Origin: Parasponia andersonii
Lineage: Eukaryota > Streptophyta > Magnoliopsida > Rosales > Cannabaceae
Length of the DNA: 64,000 nucleotides
Direction of reading: 5' to 3'
Assembly (NCBI GenBank): GCA_002914805.1
Contig: JXTB01000480.1
Location: forward strand, 267,422-331,421
Below, in pieces: positions 1 through 11,108 of the stretch (position 1 is its first letter; each line of letters starts with the position of its first letter). The notes beneath the pieces were generated by a model that was not told the origin of the DNA, made no database searches, and saw only the letters and a list, made by a program, of their open reading frames with translations. Both the position numbers and the translations under genes were made by a program.

Positions 1-572
1 TCGGACTCTCAATCTTGCCATTACGGACTTATCAGATTCGACCTGTCCTGATAAATTCTCTAACACCAGTCTGGATTCCACACCTTTCCGTTTCACCCCG
101 AAAGATCGAATGGCCGCGTTGTTATACGACTGCGATCAGACCAAACATCCCGGGCACACAAGCTTTTCTTGCGCCGGACGTAACTTTTCTCGCTCGGGTT
201 ACTTTATGATGGAAGCAGATCTGCGGCATAAGTTTCCGCCTCGGCTGTCCTGCGGCGTCACTGTTTTGGTTCCGGTTATGGAGAAGGTGGTCGCAAAACT
301 CATGAGTAAAGAAGTCGACGTCGAGGAGGTTCTGGATGAAGGTTTCGAAGTTTCATGGAGCTCCATAGAGGAAGAGAAATGCCGGGATTGTATTGTTTCG
401 GGTGGAAAGTGTGGACATAATACGACCGTGTATGAGTTCAGGTGTTTCTGTCCTGATTATAAAGCTTATGCATGGAACTGTAGTAGTAGTACCACTGGAA
501 CTACCCAAGATATGGTACCGGCAAGTGATCCTGTTTATCCTGCACCGTCTGATGCTGCTGGAGATTCATCAG
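1..572 (+). CDS. Orphan ectodomain exon of an LRK10L/WAK-like receptor kinase (5' end outside window)
   Basis: The frame starting at base 2 is open from the window edge to a splice donor. It encodes the C-terminal half of a GUB_WAK / WAK_assoc_C ectodomain, the extracellular, putatively carbohydrate-binding part of LRK10L receptor kinases. Visible marks are the Y-D-C repeat early on, the conserved E-x-L-x-x-G-F-E-V-x-W block, and the C-terminal cysteine cluster CRDCIVSGGKCG followed by FRCFCPD. The exon ends at 572 before GTACGT, after one base of a Gly codon (phase 1), as in members 2, 4 and 6. No exon for the short W-K-L-K linker, membrane segment or kinase follows on this strand before the next ectodomain exon. 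It is therefore a truncated gene, an ectodomain-only gene, or a gene with a very long intron. The family is clear; the gene status is not. Confidence 0.72.
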
Positions 573-880
573 GTACGTATATCTCTCTTCTTTATCATCT
601 GGTTCGAAATTTTCATATCGAATCCTAGAGTTTATTAGTTCTTTTTGTTGTTTGGTGTGTCGTAGTAAAATGTGATATTGTATGTTTTTTAGTTATTGCG
701 TAGTAAAATACGGTAGAATACTCAATCCTATACAATACATATTTTAATTTGGACCAGGGCGTAATAACAATAAAATGTGATCTCTGATTTTGATAACATG
801 ATAACGTGACTAATGAAGGCGGGTCTCACACTCCCATTTATGGGCTCACCCTACAAGTGGGACCCACATTTTGCAAATAT
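573..880. other. AT-rich flank after the orphan exon
   Basis: This is the start of the presumed intron or 3' flank of the ectodomain exon. I see no coding frame and no homology to the intron of the other cluster genes beyond the donor. Confidence 0.5.
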
Positions 881-896
881 GTGGTGATATCACCAC
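881..896. repeat. 16-bp perfect palindrome
   Basis: GTGGTGATATCACCAC is a perfect inverted repeat. It lies directly before a 26-bp tandem repeat and may be the end of a small transposon relic. Confidence 0.7.
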
Positions 897-897
897 T

Positions 898-959
898 AAT
901 GATAAATAGTAATGCTGTGTGATAATGATAAATAGTAATGCTGTGTGATAATGATAAAT
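898..959 (+). repeat. 26-bp tandem repeat, 2.4 copies
   Basis: The unit beginning AATGATAAATAGTAATGCTG occurs at 898, 924 and, partially, 950 with exact 26-bp spacing. Confidence 0.9.
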
Positions 960-1250
960 GTGACATGTGGTTATGGTAATTGGGAACTTTCTACTACATT
1001 GGTATGAACTCTTCTCCCATTACCTACCTAGTAGCACTAATGATTTTGATTATGACGGACTGTTTTACCTATGTAATCTATTTTTGAGTGTATTTTTTAT
1101 TTTTATTTTTGCTTTTTTTAAGCTTACTTTGATGAATCATTTGAAAGCAAATTTTTATGTAATGAGTTGGCTTTAAAGATGCTTTTTTCACCTTTCTTCT
1201 ATATATGATTCTTCTGTATAGGATATTTGTTATCGTAATTAGTTGCTTAG

Positions 1251-1367
1251 ATCATGTTTACTAATTGATAAAGAAAAGAATGATAAAGGGAAAAAGAGAG
1301 TAACGAGAGTGAAAAAATGAGTCATTTCTTTTCGGTTTCACTAATTATGTGAGGGTTGTATCCCGAA

Positions 1368-1414
<47 letters not shown>

Positions 1415-1490
1415 ATATATATTTGGTAAAACGACGTGATGAAAAATGAGAACAATCCCTTTCTTTCCCATAAGAGATTAGTAAACGTGA
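1251..1490. mobile_element. MITE-like element with terminal inverted repeats
   Basis: The left end ATCATGTTTACTAAT pairs with the right end, whose reverse complement reads TCACGTTTACTAAT. The pentamer CTTAG flanks both sides (1246-1250 and 1491-1495), as expected of a target duplication. There is no coding capacity. A (TA)n tract sits inside. The superfamily is not assigned. Confidence 0.6.
1369..1422. repeat. (TA)n / (TATG)n microsatellite
   Basis: A run of TA dinucleotides passes into three GTAT steps and back to TA, inside the MITE-like element. Confidence 0.95.
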
Positions 1491-1497
1491 CTTAGGG

Positions 1498-1958
1498 TCT
1501 AGATTTCTTGGTATTGTTAGCCATGCGTAATGGGCTTAACGGCCGAGTGGGTTTGAGAGGTACTTAAAAAATGTTATAGCTAAGTGTGAATGGTTTTATT
1601 TGTTATTAAATCTACATACTATTAATTATGAAAAACATTAAAGGATAAATGTTCTATAAGACTCCACAAAGGCTCATTTATAAATCTTATTTGGAGTCTC
1701 CCATCAATTAATTTGTACTACTATGTATCGCATAGCTCATAGCATTGGTTATTAGTTATTCATGTACCCTACACCTTCCGCTGTATGTTTTGTAGAAAAG
1801 AAAGAAAACAAGAGAAGGAAAAAGTAGGATGGATAGAAAATGTGTAGGATAGAAAATAAAAATATCTTTTTTCTAAAGTTGTTTGTTATAAAAAAAGGAA
1901 AAAAATACAATTTATTTTGAAATCACTATTTTATCCCCTCTCTATATTTTAAAAATGA
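1498..1958. other. Gene-free AT-rich spacer
   Basis: No coding frame or repeat structure is recognised here beyond A- and T-rich runs. Confidence 0.5.
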
Positions 1959-2997
1959 GAAATCTTATAAAATATGCTCCATTTGTACTCTATTTATAAG
2001 TATATGAGATCCAATAAAACTTCAAAAAATATGACTAAACACCCTTAAAAAGATTTAACTATCCTCAGTATGTTTCAACTTTTATCTATGCTTTAGACCT
2101 AGTTTTCTTTCATTTTTTCTTGTTCTTCCATTTTTCTTCTTCTATGCTTTCTCTCGATCTTCAACTTTCTTTCAATACTATAATTTTTTGAACAATCAAA
2201 GTTAAATCAATGTTATAGAAATGTAATAGGTATATAGTTTAAAATAGTTGGTATTTGAGTTTTGAGATATTCTATGGTAGATTTTGTATTAAAAATAAAA
2301 TTTAGATAAATTTTTGGAAACTTGGACTAGCTACCCTGACAAAAATGAAAATTTTTGATGAAGTATGCTTTTATAATGAAATCAAAAAAATTACTTGATG
2401 GCCATTGAAATGACATTGAATCATCAAATTTCATCGAAATTTTTCGATGAACATTATATAATTTTTATATTTCATTATAAAAATATACTTCATCGAAATG
2501 ACATTGAATTTTATCGAATTAACATCGAAATAGTATCAAAATTTATCAAAATTTTCGATATTTATCGAGGCAGCTAGTCCAAATTTTAAGATATTTGTAG
2601 AAATTGATTCAAATTTAATTTTTAATACAAAATTAACCACATAATATCTCGAAACTCAAATAAAAACTATTTTAAATCATACCCATAACATTTAAACATA
2701 GAATTTTCTTAATCGTCCATGATAAAGATAAGAGTGAGAGAAAAAGTTGAGAGATTTTGAAAGCGAAAAAAGATGTTATGGAGAAATTTATATAGAGAGA
2801 GTAAGGGCAAAGTGACATGATCTTATAGACGTTCGAGTTAATCTTCTTTGGGAGAGTTTTTGAGGTTTTTGTTTAACATCAATAAAATTATGCTTTTTAG
2901 GAGTATTTTTGTCCTACGGTTATATATTTTGAACATTTATTGAGAGAGACATATGAGTGTAATTGGGGCATTTATGGAGCATATTTATTGAAATTTC
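1959..2997. mobile_element. Foldback-type element A with long terminal inverted repeats
   Basis: The two halves are inverted copies of each other. The left end GAAATCTTATAAAATATGCT matches the reverse complement of the right end at about 2978-2997. Inner stretches pair too: GGACTAGCT near 2324 with AGCTAGTCC near 2573, and a block around 2352-2385 with one around 2470-2500. The arms are about 450-500 bp around a centre near 2430. There is no transposase frame, so it is non-autonomous. The central part is rich in TCGA motifs. Confidence 0.75.
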
Positions 2998-3073
2998 TTT
3001 TAAAAATTGGTATGCAAGGGTAGTTTAGCAAATTCTTTTTAAAAATTGGTATGCAAGAGTAGTTTAGCAAATT
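2997..3073 (+). repeat. 38/39-bp direct repeat, two copies
   Basis: The sequence around TATGCAAGGGTAGTTTAGCA is repeated with one change immediately outside the right end of foldback element A. Confidence 0.85.
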
Positions 3074-5796
3074 AGACTTGGCCATCAACTAAATATATTT
3101 TTTGTTTTTTTTTTTCCTTCAATTTGGGGCAAGTTTTTGTGGGGCTTGCCAACATTTTTTTTTCAGAACCTTTTTCTCTTATTTTTCCTTTTTCTTTCTA
3201 TCAAACTATTTTTTTTTTTTCATTTTCTTTCTACTTTTTTCTTCTACTCTTTCTTTTCTCTATCATTTCTCTCTTACAAAACAAAAGTTCCGTGTGTAAG
3301 GGTAATTTAGTCATTCAATCACCTCATTTAACTAAAGTAACATTTTCCTTCCACTTTTCTCTCTATTTTATGGGAGAGAAATATTAAGTAGATTCCACCC
3401 CTATTTTTTTTCACTCATTTTCTCATTCTTTCTTCTTTTCTCGCTTACTAAATAACTATTCCTTTTATTTTCTCTCAACTTTTCGCACCCTACCTTTTCT
3501 TTCCTCTCATTTTTTCTCTCTAACAACATTAGTATAATTGCTCTTCAAATAAATGAACTTGAAGTATGAGTATTGTGCATTTACTTCTGAAATAAAAATA
3601 TATTGAATTATAATGAGATCTTATTAAATAGGAGTCCTTTGGTAAGAGGAGTTGTTGGGTATGGAAATGAGAATTTGAAATATTCCCTTGTTTGTTTTGA
3701 GTTTTGCATTTTTTGATCCATAAAAATGTAAAATCTAAGGAGTTAATTTAGCTATGATTTGGGATAATACAAAACCCGTCAAGATAAGTGGTTTTCACAT
3801 AAACCCCCATTTGAATCCGTGATCGTGAGTTCCAGAATAAAATGAAAATCCTTTTAACAGTATATTTTTTTTTCCTCAAAATTTCCATCCCATGCATAAT
3901 CGAATACATTTTTCTGACTTTCTTAAGAAACTTAAAAAAGATTCTAATATGCAACTAAATACAATTATTCAAGTTTCCAAACAATTACATCACCCTTTTC
4001 GTATTATTAATTTGAAAACATGGGAACTCCCAGTAATACCAAAGGGTGCCATATTGTCCAACAATGCAACTTTGGAGCTGGCCTCTTTCTCCTTTCTACG
4101 TGACATGTGCCGTATGATGTTCCAGTGGCATGTGGATCATTTCTATCTAAACTAAATTGTTGCAAAAAAGATATCAAAAAACATTACTGAGTTATAAAGG
4201 GAGGCATTTACGGACTCACTCCTTTAGGCCAAGACAACTTTTCAACTTTTTTATCAAGCAAAAACTAATCAGGAATCTAATAAGATGTTAGTAAGTACTC
4301 ACTAGCTGTCTTTTGATTTGGAATTACTCTCTCTACTGTTTTTTTTTTTTTTTTAAATTCCGCAGTACAAGCGGAATAAAACTCATATCTATGGAAAGAG
4401 TCCATGACTGGTTCATAATTACCATATTGTAGCTAATTTTTTTTTTTTTAGAAACAAACATGGCTAATTAACCACATAGAACTGCATTTCTCTTTTGGAA
4501 ACAGCTTTTCATCCCGGGTAGGTAGAAAACCAATTTACACGTCAATTAATTTTTTTGTCTTTAAAGTTTGTCATCGTAATCCATACTCTCAACCCTATTC
4601 TTTACGTTCTTGAACTATGGGCAAATTAATCTTTAGTTAACCAAATGATCAAAACTTTTGAGTAGGAGCAACTCCAAAAAAAAAAAGAAAAAAAGGAAAA
4701 ATAAAAGAGAACAAAGGAACTACTTTTGAATAGGTCTTTGGTAGTGGATAGATACATCAAACAATGAGAATACGATACACATCATTTCGTTCTCATCAAA
4801 CCCAAAGAACGCGAAAGGCATCCTTTTCCGCTCTTTGAATCAGTCCACTACCCCAAAAGTCCAAATCCTCTTTTAGTTACTAATAATTGATAAAACTTTA
4901 CCAAATTCTCTTTTAGCTTCTACTATTATTTAACAACTCCTTACAAAAAATATAAAAATAAAAAAATTTCTCCAATTACACTGCAGTATCTATCAATGGA
5001 AGGCGTGATATTATTTTAATACTAACAATTAAACACTAATTAGAAAGTCTAAAAGATATAAAAGTACATTAATGCTAAAATACAAACAAATACATTCCAC
5101 GTGACAACATTTTTCTTCTCGTTTATTTAATGTGAAACGAATGATAAAGATGCTTTCAAAGTGTTAGAAAAGATTTCTATAATATTGAATTTTGAAAATG
5201 AAAAACAAAATAAAGTGTTGCCAAACAAATAAGGAGTTATAATCACAGATTTAATATCGATAACAACACGTCACAAATAGTAAGATTTAGAATTCAAATC
5301 CCCTAATGTTTGTCGAAGAAAATAAAAAAATAGTATCCATTACAAGTGAAACAGTAGGTGGCAACATACTAAATTTGATTTTCTATAGGATATATATCAC
5401 TATTAAATGGCAGTTCGTTTGTTTCAGTATCGTTACGTTAAAATTAAGATTTTAATCTATTTACACATTTTTGTTACGTGGCAGAAAACTGCTTATTTGT
5501 GTTTGTGTTTGTGTGTGTGTGTGTGTTTTTTTTTGAGTAATATCTAACATCATTTTCCACCGTTGAGAATTGAGGATAAATGCGATTTCCCTAAACAAAG
5601 GATTAAATAATTTAGGGGATGTACCCTTTGATATCACTTCACCTAATAGTCCTACGGAGGAAACTCCCTGGTGATTTCCTTAGTGCAATATGCCCATCTG
5701 GATTTATCTGCTTTTTCAGTTTTTACCCATTTTGTTAAGTGTGTTAGCCGCCATATTACATTGATTAAAATTATTCAACCGAAGAGAACTGATCTT
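3074..5796. other. Gene-free spacer with pyrimidine-rich and low-complexity tracts
   Basis: Strongly T/C-rich sequence runs from about 3100 to 3540. A-rich tracts and a (TG)n run (about 5500-5525) also occur. Short open frames here are low-complexity (poly-Phe/Ser) and not credible genes. A weak retrotransposon-integrase-like reading near 5640-5760 was not accepted. Confidence 0.55.
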
Positions 5797-5892
5797 GATT
5801 ATACAAGTCAACGAACCTGTTCAGTCGTCTCTTCTATATATCGTTCTTGGAAAATTCCAACAACGCAACCAATATTTCTTAGTCTTCGTCAA
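5797..5892 (+). promoter_or_regulatory. Promoter/5' leader of the second ectodomain gene, with W-box and TATA
   Basis: ATTATACAAGTCAAC is shared with the region upstream of the near-identical gene starting at 30902 (there on the minus strand). It contains a W-box core (AGTCAA at 5806-5811, complement TTGACT), the usual WRKY site in defence-gene promoters. A TATA-like TATATAT lies at 5835-5841. The coding start is lost in the adjoining gap. Confidence 0.5.
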
Positions 5893-6008
5893 NNNNNNNN
5901 NNNNNNNNNNNNNNNNNNNNNNNNNNNNNNNNNNNNNNNNNNNNNNNNNNNNNNNNNNNNNNNNNNNNNNNNNNNNNNNNNNNNNNNNNNNNNNNNNNNN
6001 NNNNNNNN
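5893..6008. other. Assembly gap of 116 N inside an exon
   Basis: Compared with the minus-strand copy, about 300 bp of exon 1 (start codon, signal peptide and first cysteines) should lie here. That is more than the 116 N shown, so the gap size is not reliable. Confidence 0.8.
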
Positions 6009-6541
6009 CAACACGTTAAGAGTCGCGAGATTCGATATGTTGGATGGTCCTTGTTCTCGCCAAGTACAGAACGTGAACACCACCACTTCGAGGTACCTTC
6101 AATACGGTCTAGACGTCCATTTCCCTTCAACTGTGAAAAACCTCACTCTGTTCTATGGTTGTAAAACGCCGGAAGCTGCGTATTTCCCTTATAAATTTTC
6201 CTGCCACGAGAAATCGGAAACTGTTTTCTACGCGAACGATTCTCTTTTGGAGTCTCTGGAGCCGAATCTCCGGCCAGGGTCATGTAGTGAGGTCATTTGG
6301 GTCCCGATTTTCCCGGATGCTCTTGACAAGAGCTTGAGCTCTGGCGACGACGGAATGGAGGAAGTTGGTCGGGCTTTGAGTGAAGGATTTGAAGTAATCT
6401 ACCCTGAGTCAGAGGTATGTAAAAAATGCGAGGATTCGGGTGGAATATGCGGCTATGAAAGCTCTACGCCTGATCAGTACTTCCGCTGCTTTTGCCGCGA
6501 CGGGGTAAATATCGGATTATGTATCCCTCGTCCTCGTCCCG
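6009..6541 (+). CDS. Orphan LRK10L2-type ectodomain exon, inverted near-copy of exon 1 at 30068-30902
   Basis: The frame after the gap begins [10 protein letters not shown] and runs to a splice donor after 6541 (CCCG|GTATGT, phase 1). It carries the GUB_WAK C-terminal half and the WAK_assoc_C cysteine cluster ([12 protein letters not shown], then FRCFCRD). Against the minus-strand gene it differs at about ten residues in some 176, plus a two-residue Pro-Arg insertion before the donor. The sequences diverge a few bases into the intron. No linker, membrane or kinase exon follows; 320 bp downstream a Copia element begins, and beyond it only the separate gene at 14759 has a kinase. It is probably a truncated duplicate, or a gene whose kinase part was lost. 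The open frame upstream of the gap is not part of it. Confidence 0.72.
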
Positions 6542-6861
6542 GTATGTTTTCGTTTCATCCTATCAAACTTTAAACATTGACAGTTGAATATATATCTTTG
6601 TTTTTCGAAGGGTACTTTAACGTACTAGAGAAAAAGGAAAAATTCATAATAAAACCCTCTGGTAGAACATTAATTATCAAGAAGTCCGTGGGTAAGAGGA
6701 GAAGAAATTGTTTTGGATTACATCCTTGTGAAAGTTTATTGCTAATAATTTGGACTTCGTTATATCTTTTGCTTTAGTTATCTATCTGTGCTTAGTTTTA
6801 TACAGACTTTTTGTGCTGTAATATGCATTTAGACTGAGCGGTCTTTCAAAATTCTCAATAT

Positions 6862-7383
6862 TGTTAGGAGTTACAACACAGCTAAAACAACTAAAGTACG
6901 AGTTTGAGAAAATTTGAGTAAAATGAAAAAGATAAGGCACACAAAAAAATTAATGTGGTTCACCTAATTTAAGCTACACTATAGACAAGATTGTGAAGAA
7001 GTTCACCATGAAAAGGAGATTACAATTTACTTATCTCTAAATATAAGAAAAAATAAATGAACTTCTCTTTCTTGAAATAGGAGAAAATACTCTCTAAACA
7101 ATTTAAGAAAAAACAAGTGGTATATTATGAAGAATTCCTAGGCTTGAATTCTCTCTTAGAAAAGAAGATGATTTTAGAATAAAATGCAAAACAAGTGATG
7201 AACACCTCCATATTTATAGAATTTGAAAGGTAGTGTAAACATCACCTTTTACTATTGCTAATACAACTGCTCTTTTCACTATTACTATTGCGGCTGTCTT
7301 TTTTACTATTGCTATTGTGACTACCATATTCACTATTCTTATTATGGGTGGTTGGTGAGTTGCAATTGTTGATTTGTTCAACA
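6862..7383 (-). repeat. 3' LTR of Copia-B
   Basis: It matches 11109-11640 along its length with scattered changes. A purine-rich tract (AGTGAAAGAA on the minus strand, just after 7383) fits the polypurine tract. Confidence 0.88.
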
Positions 7384-7389
7384 TTCTTT

Positions 7390-7860
7390 CACTTAAAGAC
7401 TTAATTTTAATCATGTCTACACACTTAAGACATCTCTCTTTTCTTCGCTTATCAATTCTTCATGCTGCTTATGTATCTACTAGGCCATATGAGGATCTAC
7501 ACCATTAGAATTTGTCAGTATTGATTGGTTTGGTTAAAGTATCAGCTAGGTTCTTTTTGGTGTAAATCTTCTTCATGTCTACAATTCTATCTTCTACTAC
7601 TTCTAGAACAAAGTAATATTGAATACCTATGTACTTTATTTTGGAATGAAAGGCTGGATCCCTTGCATATGCAAGACACTCTGATTGTCACAAAATAGAG
7701 GAATCTTTTCTTGTTTGTACCCGAACTCCTCCAATAACTTTTGAACCAAAATAACCTCTTTGCAAGCTTGTGTAACTTCCACGTATTATACTTTTTTTGT
7801 AAATAAAGCCACAACAGTTTGCAGTTTCGAAACGTAGTTTACAGCTCATTCTGCAAGAGT
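7390..7860 (-). pseudogene. Copia-B RNase H relic
   Basis: On the minus strand, broken frames carry the Copia RNase H signature: a C-D-N-Q-S motif, a degraded K-H-I block, and K-K-N-L-A-D-T-L-T-K-P near the 3' end. Stops and a frameshift interrupt it. Confidence 0.7.
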
Positions 7861-8299
7861 AAACACATTATCTGTAGTAGATTTTTGTTTGTCAAGATCA
7901 CTCGCAAAATCTGAATCAATATATCCTCTGACAGTAAATTCTGATATTTCGTAACATAATAAGGCATCTGAGGTTCTTTTGATGTATCTCAGAATCCTCT
8001 TCACAATATTCCAATGCTCTCTACCAGGATTCGCTATATACTAACTAATTGTTCCTACTGTTTGTGCAATGTCTGGTCTTGTGCATATTATAACAAATAT
8101 TAGGCTTTTCACCACTGATGTATACGGTACTCGAGATATCTATGCATATAATACTCGAGATATCTCTATCCTCTCTGCTTCATTGCTAAGACACATTTTG
8201 GAAGATAACTTGAAGTTAATAGGAAATGGGGTAAAGATTGACTTATAATATTGCATATTGAAGTGACGCAAGATTTTTTTAAAATAATTCTTCTGAGAA

Positions 8300-8766
8300 A
8301 GCCAAATCTTCTTGTTACTTCTGTTTCAGTGAATTTGTATCCCTAGAATCTTGTTTGTTGGTCCCAAGTCCTTCATATCAAATTCTCTAGCCAACTGTGC
8401 CTTTAATTCTTGGACTCTACTTTTGTTGAGACCCGCTACTAACATATCATCCATGTATAATAATAAGATAATGAAATCATTATCTTCATCAAACCTTCTG
8501 AAGTATGTGCAGTGGTCTGAACTGAGCCTATTGTACCCATGGCTTATGATGAAGGAATCAAATCTTATATACTAACATCTCGACGCCTTTTTGAGATCAT
8601 ATAGAGATTTGTTCAACTTGCAAACTAAGTTCTCCTTGCTCATTTCAGCAAAACCTTCTGGTTGGGGTATATAAATTTCTTTTTCAAGTTCTCCATAAAG
8701 AAAAGTAGTTTTTATATCTAGTTGTTCTAGATGTAGGTCAAACATAGTATACATCGCCAGAACCAC
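8300..8766 (-). pseudogene. Copia-B reverse transcriptase relic
   Basis: The frame at 8572-8766 has the Copia RT block Q-L-D-I-K-T-T-F-L-Y-G followed by PQPEGF and L-N-K-S-L-Y-D-L-K. Downstream, near 8440-8470, the catalytic box is still readable as LYMDDML. Frameshifts and stops separate the pieces. Confidence 0.8.
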
Positions 8767-9178
8767 TCTAACTATTGTCAGTTAACTACAGGTGAAAATA
8801 TTTCGTTGAAGTCAATACCTTCTTTCTGAATATATCCCTTTACCACCAATCTCGAACGATACCGCTCTATTTGATTATTGCTATCACGCTTGCCATTTGT
8901 TATCAATAGCCTTTCTTTCCTTGTGGTAGCGAAACAAGATCCTATGTCTTGTTTTTGTGAAGAGCTTTAATCTCTTCTTGTATTATTGCCATCCATAAGG
9001 ATATATCTGGGATTTTGGTAGCCTATTGGAAATTTGTTGGCTTTCCATCCTCTGTTAGAAGATAGTATGCAATGTTGCTCTCAGTGACATAATCCGAGTG
9101 CCATGCCGGTGGTATTCTCTCACGAGTTGAACGATAAATTTCAGAAGCCTCTTTCTTGATTGATTTTTCTACTTTGTA

Positions 9179-9826
9179 CTATGGTGTTACTTCATAAGAA
9201 TCTGAATTTTTAGTATTCTTTTCTACTTGAACTGTAGTAGTTTTTGGTTTGCTATCATCTCTTTTTTCTTGCAGTTTATTCTCTGCAAATATTACATCTC
9301 TATTGATGACAACTTTGTTGGCAATGGGATCTAATAAGCTATACCTCTTGACTCCATCAGCATATCCCAAGAATACACACTTTCTGGACTTTGAATCCAA
9401 TTTTGTGATTTCTTGAGTACTGCATATCACGTATATAGGACTTCCAAATGTATGTAAGCGAGAGTAATCAACTGGCTTATTGGTCCACATCTCTATCAGT
9501 ATCTTCAGATCAATCGCAATTGATGGAGATCGATTGGTCATATAACATATGGTTTTGACTACTTCTGCCCAAAATATCTTAGGTAGACCTGCAGCTCTTA
9601 ACATTACTCTTATCCTTTATAACAAGGTTCTGTTCATCCGCTCTTCTACTATATTTTGCTGAGGAGTGTATGTCGCTGTAAACTGCTTCTTGATAAATTC
9701 TTGCTGACAGAAGTTATCAAACTCATCGCTTGTATATTCCCTTTCATTGTCCATCCTCAAACATTTGATATTCTCTTTAGATTCAAGTTCTATCTGCATT
9801 TTGAATATTTTGAAGACTGAAAACAC
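9179..9826 (-). pseudogene. Copia-B integrase relic
   Basis: Two adjoining frames cover the integrase core and its C-terminal side. Seen are L-R-M-D-N-x-x-E-Y (second catalytic Asp), T-P-Q-Q-N-x-V-x-E-R-M-N-R (catalytic Glu region), then W-A-E-V and F-G-S-P, and K-C-V-F-L-G-Y-A. A break at about 9605-9616 separates the two. Confidence 0.82.
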
Positions 9827-9899
9827 AACTGCCTTTCTATTGGTAGGATATACCCAACATCTCCTAGAGTAATCATCAATCTAGCTCCTCCTAGGGACA

Positions 9900-10112
9900 T
9901 CACGGTACTTGCCAAAAATCAAAGTAAACCAAGTCTAGAATTTTCTTACTTCTAGAACTTGATGTACTAAATTTTAATCTATGCTGCTTGCTTATGACAC
10001 AATGCTCACATAAGGGTAAAGATATCTTTGTGAGACTAGGAAGCAATCTCTGTTCATAGAGAATCTTCAAGCTTCGTTCCGACATATGGGCGAGCTTACA
10101 ATGCCACATCAT
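9900..10112 (-). pseudogene. Copia-B GAG pre-integrase (zinc-finger) relic
   Basis: The frame shows W-H-x-x-L-A-H-M-S followed by C-E-H-C, the HHCC finger that precedes Copia integrase. Confidence 0.75.
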
Positions 10113-10280
10113 CGTTGATTATTCTTAGAAACTGTTACTGCTTCACTATACAGGATTTCTCCATTATCTGAAGTACTTGCAATATTTCCCTGAGCAATCG
10201 ATGACTCGAGGTCCTTTCCTTTGAAACCTTTATTCTTTTTGAGTTACCAACACTCTTTTTTGACGTGCCCCTTTTTTTTT

Positions 10281-10980
10281 TTAATCACAATGATAATACT
10301 TGATATTCTTCTTACTTCTTGACTTTGATATACCATGACTCTGACTCTCACTGGAGCTACGTTCCATTGATATCCCTCTTATTGTCAAAGTCTCTACTTG
10401 TTTTGAACTTGCCAATATGTCTTCCTTGTTCTTACACCGATTTTCTTTTTCGAGAACAACAGCTGTGAGATCGTTGAAAACTAGAGTTGTAGCATTACTG
10501 GTCGCATTTATGAAGAGTTGATTATACGAATCAGGTAGATTCTGAAGCAAGATTTTTGCACATTCATTATCCTCTATTCTATGCTCCATTGCTGTGAGCT
10601 GTGAAAATGAAATGTTGAGGGTGTTGATATGGTCCGTCATCATTGTTGATTGCCATCTAAAGGGTATAAAGCCTTTTCTTTAAGAAAATTTTGTTGTGCA
10701 GTGCCTTGGCTTGATACAGCTTTGTGAGTATATCCCATATCTCTTTGGCTGACTTCTTATCTTCAATACTCGACAAGACTCTATTTGCTAGCGCTAGATG
10801 TAAGTTAGTGATAGTATTGCCATCCATCTTGTCCCACCTTTTATATCGGTAATCTCATAAGGCCTTTCCCCAATTACTGCTAGGCAATTATCGTTTCTCA
10901 AGATTTCATTTATCTTTATTTTTCACTGAGAGAAATTACTTCTACTGAACTTCTCAATATCGAATTTTGCTGCTATTTTT
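10281..10980 (-). pseudogene. Copia-B gag relic
   Basis: The frame at 10281-10643 resembles UBN2-type Copia gag (L-L-Q-N-L-P-D-S-Y pattern) and ends at a partial zinc-knuckle Y-H-C. The N-terminal part upstream is broken by stops. No intact start is found. Confidence 0.65.
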
Positions 10981-11108
10981 GTTCACTACAATTTATTCAG
11001 TTACCACTATTTTACTGTATATGAATAATACCGTATATGTGAATAGTATTATATATGTGAATAATACTTATATATAAACAATACTCCAACCAATGACTTT
11101 GGTACTAC

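Noticed and set aside
3102-3387. Two Phe/Ser-rich frames
   Set aside because: Products of a T/C-rich low-complexity tract.
5640-5760. Weak resemblance to a Gypsy integrase (Y-A-H-L..)
   Set aside because: Too short and too diverged, no neighbouring element sequence supports it.
5671-5892. Open frame running from 5671 through the gap into the ectodomain exon
   Set aside because: The homologous gene at 30902 shows that promoter and 5' leader occupy this stretch; the frame is open only because N is read through.
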